From: Rhizobium lentis
GTDB taxonomy: Bacteria; Pseudomonadota; Alphaproteobacteria; Rhizobiales; Rhizobiaceae
Length of the DNA: 64,000 bases
Direction of reading: 5' to 3'
Assembly (NCBI RefSeq): GCF_017352135.1
Contig: NZ_CP071458.1
Coordinates: forward strand, 186,001-250,000
A program made the translations under genes and the position numbers. Below the pieces are notes generated by a model. The model saw only the letters and a program-made list of their open reading frames with translations, searched no databases and had not been told where the DNA came from. Below, piece after piece: positions 44,292 through 53,781 of this stretch. How positions within the stretch are numbered: position 1 is the stretch's first letter; each line of letters starts with the position of its first letter.

Positions 44292-45856
44292 TTGATGTCT
44301 CCCGGTGCATTGAACGCCGCGCGGTAGGTTGCCCGATCGGCATGATCGGTATCTTCGATAACGAACAGAAATTCATTGGTCGCGGCTCCGGTAGGTTTGC
44401 GCGTAACGAAGGCCTTCAGCGTCGTGGCCGCGTCGGGTTCGGCATGGACTGTAAAGCTGCGAGCGTCCTCCTTGCCGAACTCGGGAATGCGCATCGTCGC
44501 CCCCTCCAGCCCGACCAGGCTTATGTTCACATCCCTCGGCGTCGGCACCATGTTCAGGACACGAAGCGTGTAGCCATTCCGCAGAGAGCCGTCGCTTTCC
44601 AGAACATATTGGGGGTTTCGGTCGTGAACGACGTTGAGTTCAAGGCGCTCCCGAAAGGCGAGATGGACCAGCATGGCCATGCCGACCGACGCCCAGGCGA
44701 CTGCGTAAAACACGGTTCTCGGACGAAAGATGATACGCCAGTTGAAGCGTCGGATCGCTGGAACGAAGGTCCCATCCTGATTTCGAACCCTGGACGGCTG
44801 GACGGCCGTTCGTCCTTCGTCCGTGGCGAGCGACATATTGCTCGAGTATTCGCTCAGCGTGGCGTAGGCGATCAGGCCGCGAGGCTTCCGCCGCTTTTCC
44901 ATGAGACCGTCGCAGGCGTCGATGCAGAGCGCGCATGTGATGCACTCCATCTGCTGTCCGTCGCGAATATCGATTCCCATCGGACACACCGCCACGCAGG
45001 CATTGCAATCCACGCAATCCCCGACCAGCAGGCCCCTGGCTCGAGCTTTCTTCGGGTAACGTGACCGCTGCTCGCCCCGCCAGTCATTGTAGGTGACGAC
45101 GAGAGAATTTTCGTCGAGCATCGCACCCTGGATACGTGGCCACGGGCACATGTAGGTGCACACCTGCTCTCGCATCAGACCGCCGAGCACATAGGTCGTT
45201 GCAGCAAGGATGGCGACGGTGGTGTAGGCGGCTGCAGGCGCGCGGCCGGTGAATAGTGAAACAAGCAGGCTCGGCGCGTCGGAAAAATAAGAGATCCACG
45301 CTCCGCCCGTGACGACGCCGATCAGCAGCCAGATCGAATGTTTGACCACACGCTTCCTCAGCTTGGCAAAGCTCATGGGACCAGCATCAAGCTTCATTCG
45401 CGCGTGTCGATCGCCTTCGATCGCACGTTCGACGACGAGAAAAAGATCAACCCAGACGGTCTGCGGACAAGCGTAACCGCACCATGCGCGGCCAACCGCG
45501 GAAGTGACGAGAAACAGGCCGAACCCCGCCATGACGAGCAGACCCGCCACATAATAAAATTCCTGGGGCCAGATTTCGATGAAGAAAAAGAAAAAGCGCC
45601 GTGAAGACAGGTCGATGAGGATTGCCTGGTCAGGCGCGTAAGGACCGCGATCCCAGCGAATCCATGGCGCGAGATAGTAGATGCCGAGGGTGATCAGCAT
45701 CACGATCCACTTGAACCGACGGAAACGTCCCTCTGTACGCCTGGGAAAAACCTTCTTTCGAGGTGCGTAGAGAGGCTGTCGATTGCGACGGGCATTGACC
45801 GGCTTGACACTGAGCCTTTTGATGTTTTCGGGATCTGATGCAGTGTAGAGGTTCAT
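44288..45856 (-). CDS. fixG: Cytochrome c oxidase accessory iron-sulfur protein FixG (CcoG)
   Basis: The 522-residue membrane ferredoxin has about five helices, the conserved GYACPQTVWVDLF, and two [4Fe-4S] motifs in CVDCNACVAVCPMGID and CITCALCIDACD. CcoG-type proteins reduce copper for delivery to the cbb3 active site. It is the first gene of fixGHIS; a FixK box stands 52 bases upstream of its ATG. Confidence 0.96.
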   Translation of the reverse strand: MNLYTASDPENIKRLSVKPVNARRNRQPLYAPRKKVFPRRTEGRFRRFKWIVMLITLGIYYLAPWIRWDRGPYAPDQAILIDLSSRRFFFFFIEIWPQEFYYVAGLLVMAGFGLFLVTSAVGRAWCGYACPQTVWVDLFLVVERAIEGDRHARMKLDAGPMSFAKLRKRVVKHSIWLLIGVVTGGAWISYFSDAPSLLVSLFTGRAPAAAYTTVAILAATTYVLGGLMREQVCTYMCPWPRIQGAMLDENSLVVTYNDWRGEQRSRYPKKARARGLLVGDCVDCNACVAVCPMGIDIRDGQQMECITCALCIDACDGLMEKRRKPRGLIAYATLSEYSSNMSLATDEGRTAVQPSRVRNQDGTFVPAIRRFNWRIIFRPRTVFYAVAWASVGMAMLVHLAFRERLELNVVHDRNPQYVLESDGSLRNGYTLRVLNMVPTPRDVNISLVGLEGATMRIPEFGKEDARSFTVHAEPDAATTLKAFVTRKPTGAATNEFLFVIEDTDHADRATYRAAFNAPGDIK

Positions 45857-45907
45857 AGGACCTATCCGATTTCACCTGCCGTTGTCCCATCTGCCGCGCA
45901 ACCGTCC

Positions 45908-45921
45908 TTGATGCAGATCAA
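45908..45921 (-). promoter_or_regulatory. FixK/FNR box upstream of fixG
   Basis: TTGATGCAGATCAA matches the anaerobox consensus TTGAT-N4-ATCAA perfectly and is placed properly for activation of fixGHIS under low oxygen. No fixK gene lies in the window. Confidence 0.9.
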
Positions 45922-45949
45922 GAGCGAGGGCCTTCCCGCGAAGCGAAAC

Positions 45950-45973
45950 GCCACGCCTCCGGAGAGGCGTGGC
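45950..45973. terminator. Stem-loop between fixNOQP unit and fixG
   Basis: GCCACGCCTC and GAGGCGTGGC form a perfect ten-base-pair stem with a four-base loop. It lies downstream of the small ORF that follows fixP and just before the fixG promoter. The trailing sequence is only weakly T-rich, so it is either an intrinsic terminator of modest strength or an mRNA end-stabilising hairpin. Confidence 0.65.
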
Positions 45974-46024
45974 CCTGAGCTGCGGGGAACAACCACAGCT
46001 GGGACGTCCTCGACAAAATTACGG

Positions 46025-46210
46025 TTAACGGCTTGTCTGCTGGTGGTTTTTGAGGCGGGTCAAACTGACGATCGAACTGCCGATCTTTGCCGGATCGTCC
46101 TGATCGTATAATGGGGGCATCGTCCCAGCGCGTTCCGATATACGCGATCGGATGTCGGCGCGCGGCGTGCCGTAGAGGCCGAGGATTGGATTGTGGTCAT
46201 GATCTGACAT
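46025..46210 (-). CDS. Small conserved-looking protein downstream of fixP
   Basis: The 61-residue ORF (MSDHDHNPILGLYGTPRADI...) has the best ribosome site in the region, AAGGAGG five bases before the ATG, and this site overlaps the fixP stop codon (TAAGGAGG). No membrane segment or cysteine is present; the sequence is hydrophilic and charged. It is likely co-transcribed with fixNOQP and precedes the stem-loop. I do not recognise it; it could be an oxidase accessory factor. Confidence 0.55.
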   Translation of the reverse strand: MSDHDHNPILGLYGTPRADIRSRISERAGTMPPLYDQDDPAKIGSSIVSLTRLKNHQQTSR

Positions 46211-46220
46211 GGCATCCTCC

Positions 46221-47084
46221 TTAGGTTCCGCCGCCGAGCGAATGGACGAAGATCGTCAGTTCCTTGACCGTCGTGTCGCCGAGACGCCCTGCCCAAGCAG
46301 GCATGACGCCGTGTTTGGGAGCGGCTACCTGGCGCATGATCGCATCCTCGCCGCGTGCCTTCAGCCAGATCGCATCGGCGAGATCCGGCGCGCCCATGTC
46401 GGCCTTTCCTTTGGCGTCGTCGCCGTGACATGCGGCACAGTTATCGACGAAGACCTGTTTTCCGGCCTCTGCGAGACCGGGGTCCGACGGTGTATTGGTC
46501 AGTCCCCAGACGTAAGCCGCGACCTGTCTTGTCTGGAGGGGATCCAGAACATCGGTAAAGGGCGGCATCTCGGAAGCATGAGTGTCCGTGTCCCCGTCGA
46601 AGCGAATCCCATGCGCGATCGTCGCCTGGATGGCATCCAGGTCTCCGCCCCACAGCCAATCGTCGTCGTTGAGGTTCGGAAATCCCGGGCCGCCGCTTGC
46701 TCCCGAGCCATGGCATGGCGCGCAGTTCACCTTGAATGCAGATGCGCCGCCGGCGATCGCGAATTCGCGAAGGGCAGAATCGGAATCGATCTCGTCCACC
46801 GTCTTGGCGGCGATCAGATCATGAAGCGCCGTCTGCGATGCTTTGGCCTGATCCAGGTTCTGCCGCAGCTCGGCGCGGCTGGAAAAGCCCAGCATACCCT
46901 TCGTGGCGTCGGTAATCATCGGGATCGCGGGATATGCGATCGCATAGCCCAACGCCCAGACAATGGTGGCGTAGAAGGTCCACACCCACCAGCGGGGCAT
47001 CGGATTGTTGAGTTCGCGGATGCCGTCCCATTCATGTCCGGTCGTTTCGACGCCGCTAAATTCATCGATGTGTTTTTCCGACAT
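46221..47084 (-). CDS. fixP: Cbb3 oxidase dihaem cytochrome c subunit FixP (CcoP)
   Basis: The 287-residue subunit has an N-terminal membrane helix (WWVWTFYATIVWALGYAIAY) and two periplasmic class I cytochrome c domains with CAPCH and CAACH haem motifs and distal Met ligands. It passes electrons to FixO/FixN. I start at ATG 47084 (MSEKHIDEFSG), with AAGGA eight bases upstream, rather than three codons earlier, where there is no room for a ribosome site. Confidence 0.95.
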   Translation of the reverse strand: MSEKHIDEFSGVETTGHEWDGIRELNNPMPRWWVWTFYATIVWALGYAIAYPAIPMITDATKGMLGFSSRAELRQNLDQAKASQTALHDLIAAKTVDEIDSDSALREFAIAGGASAFKVNCAPCHGSGASGGPGFPNLNDDDWLWGGDLDAIQATIAHGIRFDGDTDTHASEMPPFTDVLDPLQTRQVAAYVWGLTNTPSDPGLAEAGKQVFVDNCAACHGDDAKGKADMGAPDLADAIWLKARGEDAIMRQVAAPKHGVMPAWAGRLGDTTVKELTIFVHSLGGGT

Positions 47085-47085
47085 C

Positions 47086-47238
47086 TCAATCATCCTTCAA
47101 GGGAATATCGGCGGCCTCTTTCGCCGTCTGCTTGCTGCCTGGGCGAAGGGTGAACACGACCGCGCCGACGAAGAATGCCGCCATTGCCAAAAGGCCCCAG
47201 CTGTCGGCGAAGTGTCTCATTGCTGTGTAGGTTTCCAT
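47086..47238 (-). CDS. fixQ: Cbb3 oxidase small subunit FixQ (CcoQ)
   Basis: The 50-residue single-helix protein (METYTAMRHFADSWGLLAMA, AFFVGAVVFTLRPGSK) lies between fixO and fixP, as in all fixNOQP operons. It stabilises the oxidase. Its stop is separated from the fixP start by a single base. Confidence 0.94.
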   Translation of the reverse strand: METYTAMRHFADSWGLLAMAAFFVGAVVFTLRPGSKQTAKEAADIPLKDD

Positions 47239-47246
47239 GGATCACC

Positions 47247-47981
47247 TCATCGGTAGCCGGTTGCATCGTCGTAGGTCGAGAAATCGACCAACGTTCCGAG
47301 CATCTGCAGGTAGGACACCAAGGCATCCATTTCGGTCAGCGCAGCAGGATCGCCGTCGAAATCGCCGGTCTTCGCCTTCGGATAGCGGGCAAGCAGGGCC
47401 GTCGTATCTGCGTTTGGATCGGCTTGAGCCTTCATGTCGGCTTCCGCATTCGCCAGCATGTCGTCGTCATAAGGCACGCCCACGTCCTCGTTGGCCTTCA
47501 GGTCCATTCCCACGTCCTTGACCGTCACCCTCTGCTCTTTGAGGAAGGCGTAACTCGGCATGATCGACTCCGGCACGACTGCCCGTGGATCGGCGAGATG
47601 CTGGACATGCCATTCATTGGAGTAGCGTGCGCCGACACGGGCCAGATCCGGCCCGGTTCGCTTGGATCCCCACTGGAAAGGATGGTCGTACATCGACTCG
47701 GCCGCGAGCGAGTAATGGCCGTAACGTTCGACCTCGTCGCGGAACGGCCTGATCATCTGGCTATGACAGAGGTAGCAGCCTTCGCGGATGTAGATGTTTC
47801 GGCCGGCCAGCTCGAGCGGCGTGTAGGGCCGCATGCCTTCCACCTTTTCAATCGTATTCTGCAGGTAAAAAAGCGGTGCGATTTCGACGATCCCGCCGAT
47901 GCTCACGACGAGCAGCGAGCCGACGAGAAGAAGCGTCGCGTTCTTCTCGAGGATCTGATGTTTATCAAGTATCGATGCCAT
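47247..47981 (-). CDS. fixO: Cbb3 oxidase monohaem cytochrome c subunit FixO (CcoO)
   Basis: The 244-residue subunit has an N-terminal anchor ([20 protein letters not shown]) and one haem site CYLCHSQM, with a later SIMPSYAF carrying the Met ligand. It follows fixN by eight bases and precedes fixQ by eight bases. All typical segments, including [20 protein letters not shown], are present. Confidence 0.96.
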   Translation of the reverse strand: MASILDKHQILEKNATLLLVGSLLVVSIGGIVEIAPLFYLQNTIEKVEGMRPYTPLELAGRNIYIREGCYLCHSQMIRPFRDEVERYGHYSLAAESMYDHPFQWGSKRTGPDLARVGARYSNEWHVQHLADPRAVVPESIMPSYAFLKEQRVTVKDVGMDLKANEDVGVPYDDDMLANAEADMKAQADPNADTTALLARYPKAKTGDFDGDPAALTEMDALVSYLQMLGTLVDFSTYDDATGYR

Positions 47982-47989
47982 GTCTCACC

Positions 47990-49612
47990 TCATTCGGCAG
48001 GCTGTGCTTGGGGCACGAAAGTGGTTGGGATCGCAGCTTCGTCGCGCAGATGGCCGCGGATCGTCATGAACACGTTCCAGGCCATGACGAGACCGCCCGC
48101 CAGGTAAAGCGTTCCGCCCACGGCGCGTAGCACGTAGTAGGGGAACATCGCCGCGACCGTCTCTGCGAAGGAATAGACGAGAAAGCCTTGGGAATTGTAC
48201 TCGCGCCACATCAGTCCCTGCTGGATGCCGGCAACCCAAAGCACGGCGGCGTAGACGACGATCCCGAGGGTTGCGAGCCAGAAGTGCCAGTTGACCATCC
48301 GCAGGCTGTAGAGACGCTCGCGTCCCCATAGTTTCGGCGTCAGGTAGTAGATCGCCCCGAAGGTGATCATTCCCACCCAGCCGAGAGCGCCGGAATGAAC
48401 GTGACCGATCGTCCATTCGGTATAGTGGCTGAGCGAATTGACGGTTTTCACCGACATCATCGGGCCTTCGAAGGTCGACATCCCGTAAAAGGCGATGGCG
48501 ACGATCATCATACGGATGATCGGATCGGTGCGAATTTTGTCCCAGGCGCCCGAAAGGGTCATGAGACCGTTGATCATGCCGCCCCAGGAGGGCATCCAGA
48601 GCATAATCGAGAAAACCATGCCGAGCGTCTGGGCCCAGTCGGGCAGCGCCGTGTAATGCAGATGATGCGGACCGGCCCAGATGTACATGAAGATCAGCGC
48701 CCAGAAGTGGATGATCGAAAGGCGGTATGAATAGACAGGTCGGTTGGCCTGCTTCGGCACGAAATAGTACATCATGCCTAGGAAGCCGGCGGTGAGGAAG
48801 AAGCCCACGGCGTTGTGGCCGTACCACCATTGGGTCAGCGCGTCCTGAACGCCCGAGAAGACAGAATAGCTCTTGGAGCCAAGGAATGAGGCCGGAACCG
48901 CAAGGTTGTTGACCACGTGCAGCATGGCGATGGTGACGATGAAGGCGAGGTAAAACCAGTTTGCCACGTAGATATGCGGCTCTTTGCGCTTCAGGATCGT
49001 GCCGAGATAGACGGCGAGATAGGCGACCCAGACGACGGTCAGCCAGAGATCGACATACCACTCGGGTTCGGCATATTCACGGGCCTGGGAGATTCCGAGA
49101 ACATATCCGGTCGCAGCCAGCACGATAAAAAGCTGGTAGCCCCAGAATACGAACCAAGCCAGGTTGCCGCCGAAAAGACGCGCGCGACAGGTGCGTTGCA
49201 CCACGTAGAACGACGTCATGATTAGCGCGTTGCCGCCGAAGGCGAAGATGACCGCCGACGTGTGAACGGGCCGCAGCCTTCCGAAATTGAGATAAGGGGC
49301 GATGTTGAGGTCAGGAAAGGCCAGTTGCAGCGCGATGATCACGCCAACCAGGAAGCCAACCACGCCCCAAAATACCGTGGCGATCAAGCCATACCGTATC
49401 ACCTCGTCGAAATAGCCGGACTTATCGACTTTGCGCTGTTGGCCTGCCGGCGAAAAATCAACGTTCCTGACCAGCAAAGCGGCCCCGACGGCGAGGCAGA
49501 AGCAAAGTATGCCCATATGGACCGCAAAGAGATGATCATGCGCGAATGCGGCTCCTAGCAGCGCTAGAAACGCCGCGGCCGCGACCACCATCGTTTCCTT
49601 TGTGTAATTCAT
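47990..49612 (-). CDS. fixN: Cbb3 cytochrome oxidase catalytic subunit FixN (CcoN)
   Basis: The 540-residue subunit has at least twelve membrane helices and the haem/copper histidines in [34 protein letters not shown] and the final [17 protein letters not shown] region. It is the high-affinity terminal oxidase that supports respiration in microaerobic nodules. A FixK box stands 80 bases upstream. It starts the fixNOQP operon. Confidence 0.97.
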   Translation of the reverse strand: MNYTKETMVVAAAAFLALLGAAFAHDHLFAVHMGILCFCLAVGAALLVRNVDFSPAGQQRKVDKSGYFDEVIRYGLIATVFWGVVGFLVGVIIALQLAFPDLNIAPYLNFGRLRPVHTSAVIFAFGGNALIMTSFYVVQRTCRARLFGGNLAWFVFWGYQLFIVLAATGYVLGISQAREYAEPEWYVDLWLTVVWVAYLAVYLGTILKRKEPHIYVANWFYLAFIVTIAMLHVVNNLAVPASFLGSKSYSVFSGVQDALTQWWYGHNAVGFFLTAGFLGMMYYFVPKQANRPVYSYRLSIIHFWALIFMYIWAGPHHLHYTALPDWAQTLGMVFSIMLWMPSWGGMINGLMTLSGAWDKIRTDPIIRMMIVAIAFYGMSTFEGPMMSVKTVNSLSHYTEWTIGHVHSGALGWVGMITFGAIYYLTPKLWGRERLYSLRMVNWHFWLATLGIVVYAAVLWVAGIQQGLMWREYNSQGFLVYSFAETVAAMFPYYVLRAVGGTLYLAGGLVMAWNVFMTIRGHLRDEAAIPTTFVPQAQPAE

Positions 49613-49691
49613 GATGTCGTCCTCAATGCGCCGACGACCGCGTCGCGGCCGTCTTTCTCGCTAGGACTGTCACGAAGCCGCAAATTGCTCC

Positions 49692-49705
49692 TTGATCCAC
49701 ATCAA
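49692..49705 (-). promoter_or_regulatory. FixK/FNR box upstream of fixN
   Basis: TTGATCCACATCAA is a perfect TTGAT-N4-ATCAA site centred about 87 bases before the fixN ATG, as expected for FixK-activated fixNOQP. Confidence 0.9.
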
Positions 49706-50697
49706 CGAGAGGACAGAAAGACGGGACGACGCTGCGGCTATGAATGCAAAGGCTTTTAATCCGTTGACACACGCTGACTATTCCACCGTCAAGTTCACGT
49801 CGCGTCATCCATTGTTGCCCTTGAGCTAGCTAGTCCACTCGGAGGCTCATTTACGTTTGAGTGTTCAATCCCCGGTTTTGACGGTTCATCATTTCCTTGC
49901 AATTGAAGGAACGAGCTATGGGCCAGGTTTAGGTGTGAGCACCCAACGACTGGGGCAATCCATTTAACATATGGAATACTGAAGAGAGAGCTTCGGAGTT
50001 TTCCGATTGGCTATGGAGTCACCGGAAAACGTTGGCCAACGGAAGAAAAGTACGGTCTTGCCGAGATACGGTCGGACACGCTGAATGAAGGGACGCTGCC
50101 CATTTGAGGTGAGAAGTCAAAAAGAGGGGCAACGAATTTTCTGCAAACATCGGCTGGGACATTTTCGAGCGGCAAACTTGTCGACGGAGTGCAGGCCCGC
50201 TGGGTAGGATCGATGAAGGACGAGCTGACTGAAACGAAAGCCCCGCGCGTCGCTCGATCGTGTCAGAAAGGTCGCTACGCGTGAGCGACAACGCCTTTCC
50301 CTTCCTGCTTATGTTGGGTGTCTGGCCGAAATGGGAGCAGTCCAGCAGTGGCTGGCCAATGGTGGTAGAAGTCGACACATTAATCATCTTCGTCAGGTTC
50401 TCGACACATCTACGGCTCGTGACTGCGTTCGGCAGCAAGCCTGCGCAGCGTTTCGGCGACGGCGCGAAAGAGATCGTGTAAACGGCATTTTTGTTCTGAA
50501 AGGCGCTTGCGGAACGCCGCGCAGTCCTGACACCGCTCGACCTGCCCGCCGAGGCGAGCGGTCCAGCCAAATGCCGCGATAGCGGCTTCGTTCAATCCTG
50601 AAGGTCGATCGGTCCTAGCTATCGTCCTAACGAGTGGCTTCTACGGCGACCTGCGGATTTCGTAGCGGATCGTCAGTCTTTTCGTCCCAACGGCCTG
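49706..50697. other. Long intergenic region upstream of fixN
   Basis: Nearly 1 kb without a supported gene. The longest frames (50019-50570 and 50410-50595, both minus) have no recognisable domain. The 61-residue one (MNEAAIAAFGWTARLGGQVE...) starts about 100 bases after the cytochrome c stop and has a CQDC pair, so it could be a decayed last gene of that operon. I could not identify it. Confidence 0.35.
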
Positions 50698-51165
50698 CTA
50701 TTCCACCGTTATCATCCCCGCGAGTGCCTCTCGCGCGTTAGCGACATCTTCAGCTGTGAGGCAAATGGCGGCACCGCCCCAATTGCTGAGAACGTAATTT
50801 GCCAGTCGCGCGATCTCTTCATTGCTCATTTTCCACCCAAACGGCGGCATGTGAACTCCCCTCTGCCCACCGGTTGTGCCGGCAATGATCATTTCAATCA
50901 GGTGTTGAGCCTTAGGGACATCGTTCCCGGCAAGCGATGGGATCATTGACTCGATGCCTTCGCCCCGAGCGCCGTGGCAAGTCGAACAATTCACCTCGTA
51001 GCTAAGTGCTGCCTGCGCCATTGCGCAGGAAGGAATGGGCATCGGAGCGCGGGTGGAATCAACGACGAGCGATCGACTTAAAACGAAGAGATTGTCCGCC
51101 TGGTGGACTGAGCCACCGAAGGCCGCAACGACGAGCACACCAACAATGTTTTTCCACTCCGCCAT
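50698..51165 (-). CDS. Cytochrome c subunit of a GMC-type dehydrogenase
   Basis: The 155-residue exported protein starts with a hydrophobic leader (NIVGVLVVAAFGGSVHQADN) and carries one haem site CSTCH (Cys60, Cys63, His64), with HMPPFGWKM supplying the Met ligand. It starts three bases after the stop of the GMC flavoprotein and shares its ribosome site (GAAGGG). By analogy with membrane gluconate and fructose dehydrogenases it should accept electrons from the flavoprotein and pass them to the respiratory chain. It is the last recognisable gene of the operon. Confidence 0.85.
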   Translation of the reverse strand: MAEWKNIVGVLVVAAFGGSVHQADNLFVLSRSLVVDSTRAPMPIPSCAMAQAALSYEVNCSTCHGARGEGIESMIPSLAGNDVPKAQHLIEMIIAGTTGGQRGVHMPPFGWKMSNEEIARLANYVLSNWGGAAICLTAEDVANAREALAGMITVE

Positions 51166-51168
51166 TGG

Positions 51169-52953
51169 TCATCCCTTCTGCAATGCGCCCGGTTTGCGAG
51201 CGTAATTTCCGCAGATCGCGCGCGCCGCGCGTAACGCCAGCGCGCCCACGGTGCCCGTCGGATTGTACCCACCGTTGTTAGGAAAGGCCGATGCACCGAC
51301 GACGAAGACGTTGTGGCAGTCCCAGCTTTGAAGGTGCGAATTTACCGCCGAACTGGTCGGGTCGGCCCCCATGACGGCGCCACCTATCGTATGGTTTGAC
51401 GCGCCGATCGCCGTGGTGAATGGTTTCTCGGCGAAGTTGAAGGCGCTGATCTGCGATGCGCCCATTCGCTTGCCGATTTGTATCGCGCGATTCATGGTGA
51501 ACGTCGCCATGGCGCGGTCATTTCGGGCATAGTCGTATGTCAGACGTAACAGCGGAAGGCCGAAGGGATCCTTGTAGGTGGGATCAAGATCAAGGTACCC
51601 ACGCTTGATCGGCATCGATGTCCCTTGATTGAACAGGACTCCATAGTTCTGGTAGTAGTTCGAATAAGCTCTCTTGAAGCCCGAGCCCCAGCGTGGCGTG
51701 CCCGGTGGCAGCTTGTTGGCGTTGGCAATCGGTGTGCCGTCGCGCGAAAGAGTCAGGATGCCCGCCCCACCGATGAAATCGAGTGACGAGTGGTCGAAAT
51801 TGTCGCTGTTGTAGTCGTCGATTTGAGAGCCTAGGCCACCGGCCCCGATGAATGGATTGATGTGGTCTTCCTCGAACCAGAGATCTGCCCCCGACACGGT
51901 CTGGAAGCTGAAATTGCGGCCGACGACGCCTTCGCTTGTGAGCGGGTCATACGGCTTGCTTATGCCCGACAGAAGCATCAGTCGAACGTTTTCCATTTGG
52001 AAAGCCGTTAGACAAATGATATCGGCCGGCTGCAGAACCTCGCTACCGTTCTGGTCGATATAGGTCACGCCGGTCACAGATTTTCCGTCAGCAGCTTTGT
52101 TGACGCGCGTGACACATGCGTTGGTGATGAGCCTGAAGTTGGGGTTATTATTCAACAGAGCTGGAAAGACGCACGTCTGCGGACTTGCCTTCGAATAGTT
52201 GCCGCACCCGTAGGACGAACAAAAGCCGCAATAGGTACATGGCGCCATCGTAACACCGAGCGGATTGACATAAGCCTGCGAGACATTCGCACAGGGAATA
52301 GTAAAAGGGTGAAGACCCATCTCCGATGTCGCCTTGTTGAAAATCTCCATCATGCGGAGCGTTTTCAGCTTCGGTGTCGGGTATTCCCGCGACCGCGGCC
52401 CTTCGAAGGGATTGCCCCTGCTTGTGAGCTTGCCCCTGAGGTTGCCTGCCTGACCGGCTACGCCTGCAATTTGCTCCCAACGATCATAGTCGGGTTCCAG
52501 TTCAGCGTAGGTGATGCCCCAGTCCTGCAACTGCAATTCCCCGTCTTCAGCGCGGGCCATGCCATAGCGTTGGATCGTTTCGCTACGAACCCGAAAGTCC
52601 CAGGGATTGAAGCGCCAGGCCATTCCTGCCCATTGGAACCCCTGGCCCCCGACGCCTCCGCCGAGCTCCGAAATACCGAAGTCACGCTGTGGCACGGCCG
52701 TCTGGTCCAACGTGTTGCGCATGGTGAGAGTGGTGTCGTGCGGCGGTGCGAGCAGCTCCCTGCGCGTTTTCCAGCGCAACTCGTCGGGATCAGCCGTAAG
52801 CGGCGTATCTGGAAAGGTATCTCGCCAAGGACCGCGGTCAATCGCGACGACGTTCATATTTGCGCGGGAAAGTTCCGCGGCCATGAGCGAACCTGCCCAG
52901 CCGAACCCGACGATGACAGCGTCAACCTTGGGATTGGTGCGTCTGGTGGTCAT
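51169..52953 (-). CDS. GMC-family FAD-dependent dehydrogenase, large subunit
   Basis: The 594-residue flavoprotein has the N-terminal FAD site DAVIVGFGWAGSLMAAELSR, the GMC motif region ELGGGVGGQGFQWAG, a cysteine cluster CTYCGFCSSYGC (Cys239, 242, 245, 250) like the iron-sulfur site of FAD glucose/fructose dehydrogenases, and the C-terminal HTIGGAVMGADP and NVFVVGASAFPNNGGYNPT active-site segments. It resembles the large subunit of three-component gluconate 2-dehydrogenases that oxidise polyols or sugar acids in the periplasm. Here it lies between the small subunit and cytochrome c genes, downstream of aminotransferase and MFS genes, so its substrate may be an inositol. Confidence 0.85.
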   Translation of the reverse strand: MTTRRTNPKVDAVIVGFGWAGSLMAAELSRANMNVVAIDRGPWRDTFPDTPLTADPDELRWKTRRELLAPPHDTTLTMRNTLDQTAVPQRDFGISELGGGVGGQGFQWAGMAWRFNPWDFRVRSETIQRYGMARAEDGELQLQDWGITYAELEPDYDRWEQIAGVAGQAGNLRGKLTSRGNPFEGPRSREYPTPKLKTLRMMEIFNKATSEMGLHPFTIPCANVSQAYVNPLGVTMAPCTYCGFCSSYGCGNYSKASPQTCVFPALLNNNPNFRLITNACVTRVNKAADGKSVTGVTYIDQNGSEVLQPADIICLTAFQMENVRLMLLSGISKPYDPLTSEGVVGRNFSFQTVSGADLWFEEDHINPFIGAGGLGSQIDDYNSDNFDHSSLDFIGGAGILTLSRDGTPIANANKLPPGTPRWGSGFKRAYSNYYQNYGVLFNQGTSMPIKRGYLDLDPTYKDPFGLPLLRLTYDYARNDRAMATFTMNRAIQIGKRMGASQISAFNFAEKPFTTAIGASNHTIGGAVMGADPTSSAVNSHLQSWDCHNVFVVGASAFPNNGGYNPTGTVGALALRAARAICGNYARKPGALQKG

Positions 52954-52997
52954 ACTTGTTGAACCTCGATAATTGCAGGAAGCAGAGAAACGCTTCC

Positions 52998-53729
52998 TCA
53001 GTTCTTCGGAACGAGACTGACGGGGACCAGATTGAGCTTCTGTCCTGTCCGGTCGGTGTAAGCTCTGTAATCGTAGCGAGCACCGGGGAAGCCGATCATC
53101 TTCCAGCCCGCCATATCTTTGTTCCCGCCATAGTACGGATCGGCGAAATAACCCTCGCGGACATTGGTCAACATAAGTTCGAAAAAAGCTCTAGCATCGA
53201 GGGCCGTTCCCAATTTGATCGTGCCCTGCTCCATACCTGCTAGAATTTCATCCTGGCGGCTCGGCGGCAGGTCGGCGAAGGACGCGCTGTCCGTTTCTAA
53301 GGTATAAGCTCGCAGCGCTTGGAGGCCGGCACGGTATCGCTCGCGCGGTGTGGCGATAAATTGGGCCTTCTGAAGCATTTGCTCTTCGTGCGGTTGCTCA
53401 GGTCCTTCTCGATAGAGCGTCGAGGCTTCCCCGTACCCGCCGGTAAGTTGTGCGTCGAGGAAATCAAGGCATCCAACTTTCGATGCTGATGGTCCAAACT
53501 GATCTTCGGGAATCAGACGATCGAATACCGCCTTTAGGGTCCTCACGTCCTCATCATCCATGAGAGCCTTGCGAAAACCCCCGTGCTCGATCGACTTCAG
53601 GGGGGATCTTTTATTTGAGTCAGTCCCGGTGGGGTATCCACTCATTTCCTCGCCACAGGCGGGCTTGCATCCGATCGGACCGGCGGCAACGAGCGCCCCG
53701 ATGAGGGTTAGTACGTCTCTCCTTTTCAT
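52998..53729 (-). CDS. Gluconate 2-dehydrogenase subunit 3 family protein
   Basis: The 243-residue protein has an N-terminal twin-arginine-like leader (MKRRDVLTLIGALVAAGPIG) and then a helical domain with LKAVFDRLIPEDQFGPSASK and GTALDARAFFELMLTNVREG, YFADPYYGGNKDMAGWKMIG, typical of the small subunit that escorts the GMC flavoprotein through Tat export. The start at 53729 has AAGGGAAG upstream; the longer frame to 53855 overlaps the MFS gene region. Its product and the large subunit should form a periplasmic heterodimer. Confidence 0.85.
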   Translation of the reverse strand: MKRRDVLTLIGALVAAGPIGCKPACGEEMSGYPTGTDSNKRSPLKSIEHGGFRKALMDDEDVRTLKAVFDRLIPEDQFGPSASKVGCLDFLDAQLTGGYGEASTLYREGPEQPHEEQMLQKAQFIATPRERYRAGLQALRAYTLETDSASFADLPPSRQDEILAGMEQGTIKLGTALDARAFFELMLTNVREGYFADPYYGGNKDMAGWKMIGFPGARYDYRAYTDRTGQKLNLVPVSLVPKN

Positions 53730-53781
53730 ATTGAATCTTCCCTTTTGCAACAAAAGCTTATTGCGGCTCATCCCAAGGCCA

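Noticed and set aside
50019..50570. 183-residue minus-strand frame upstream of fixN
   Set aside because: Composition is unstructured, there is no ribosome site and no domain; treated as non-coding.
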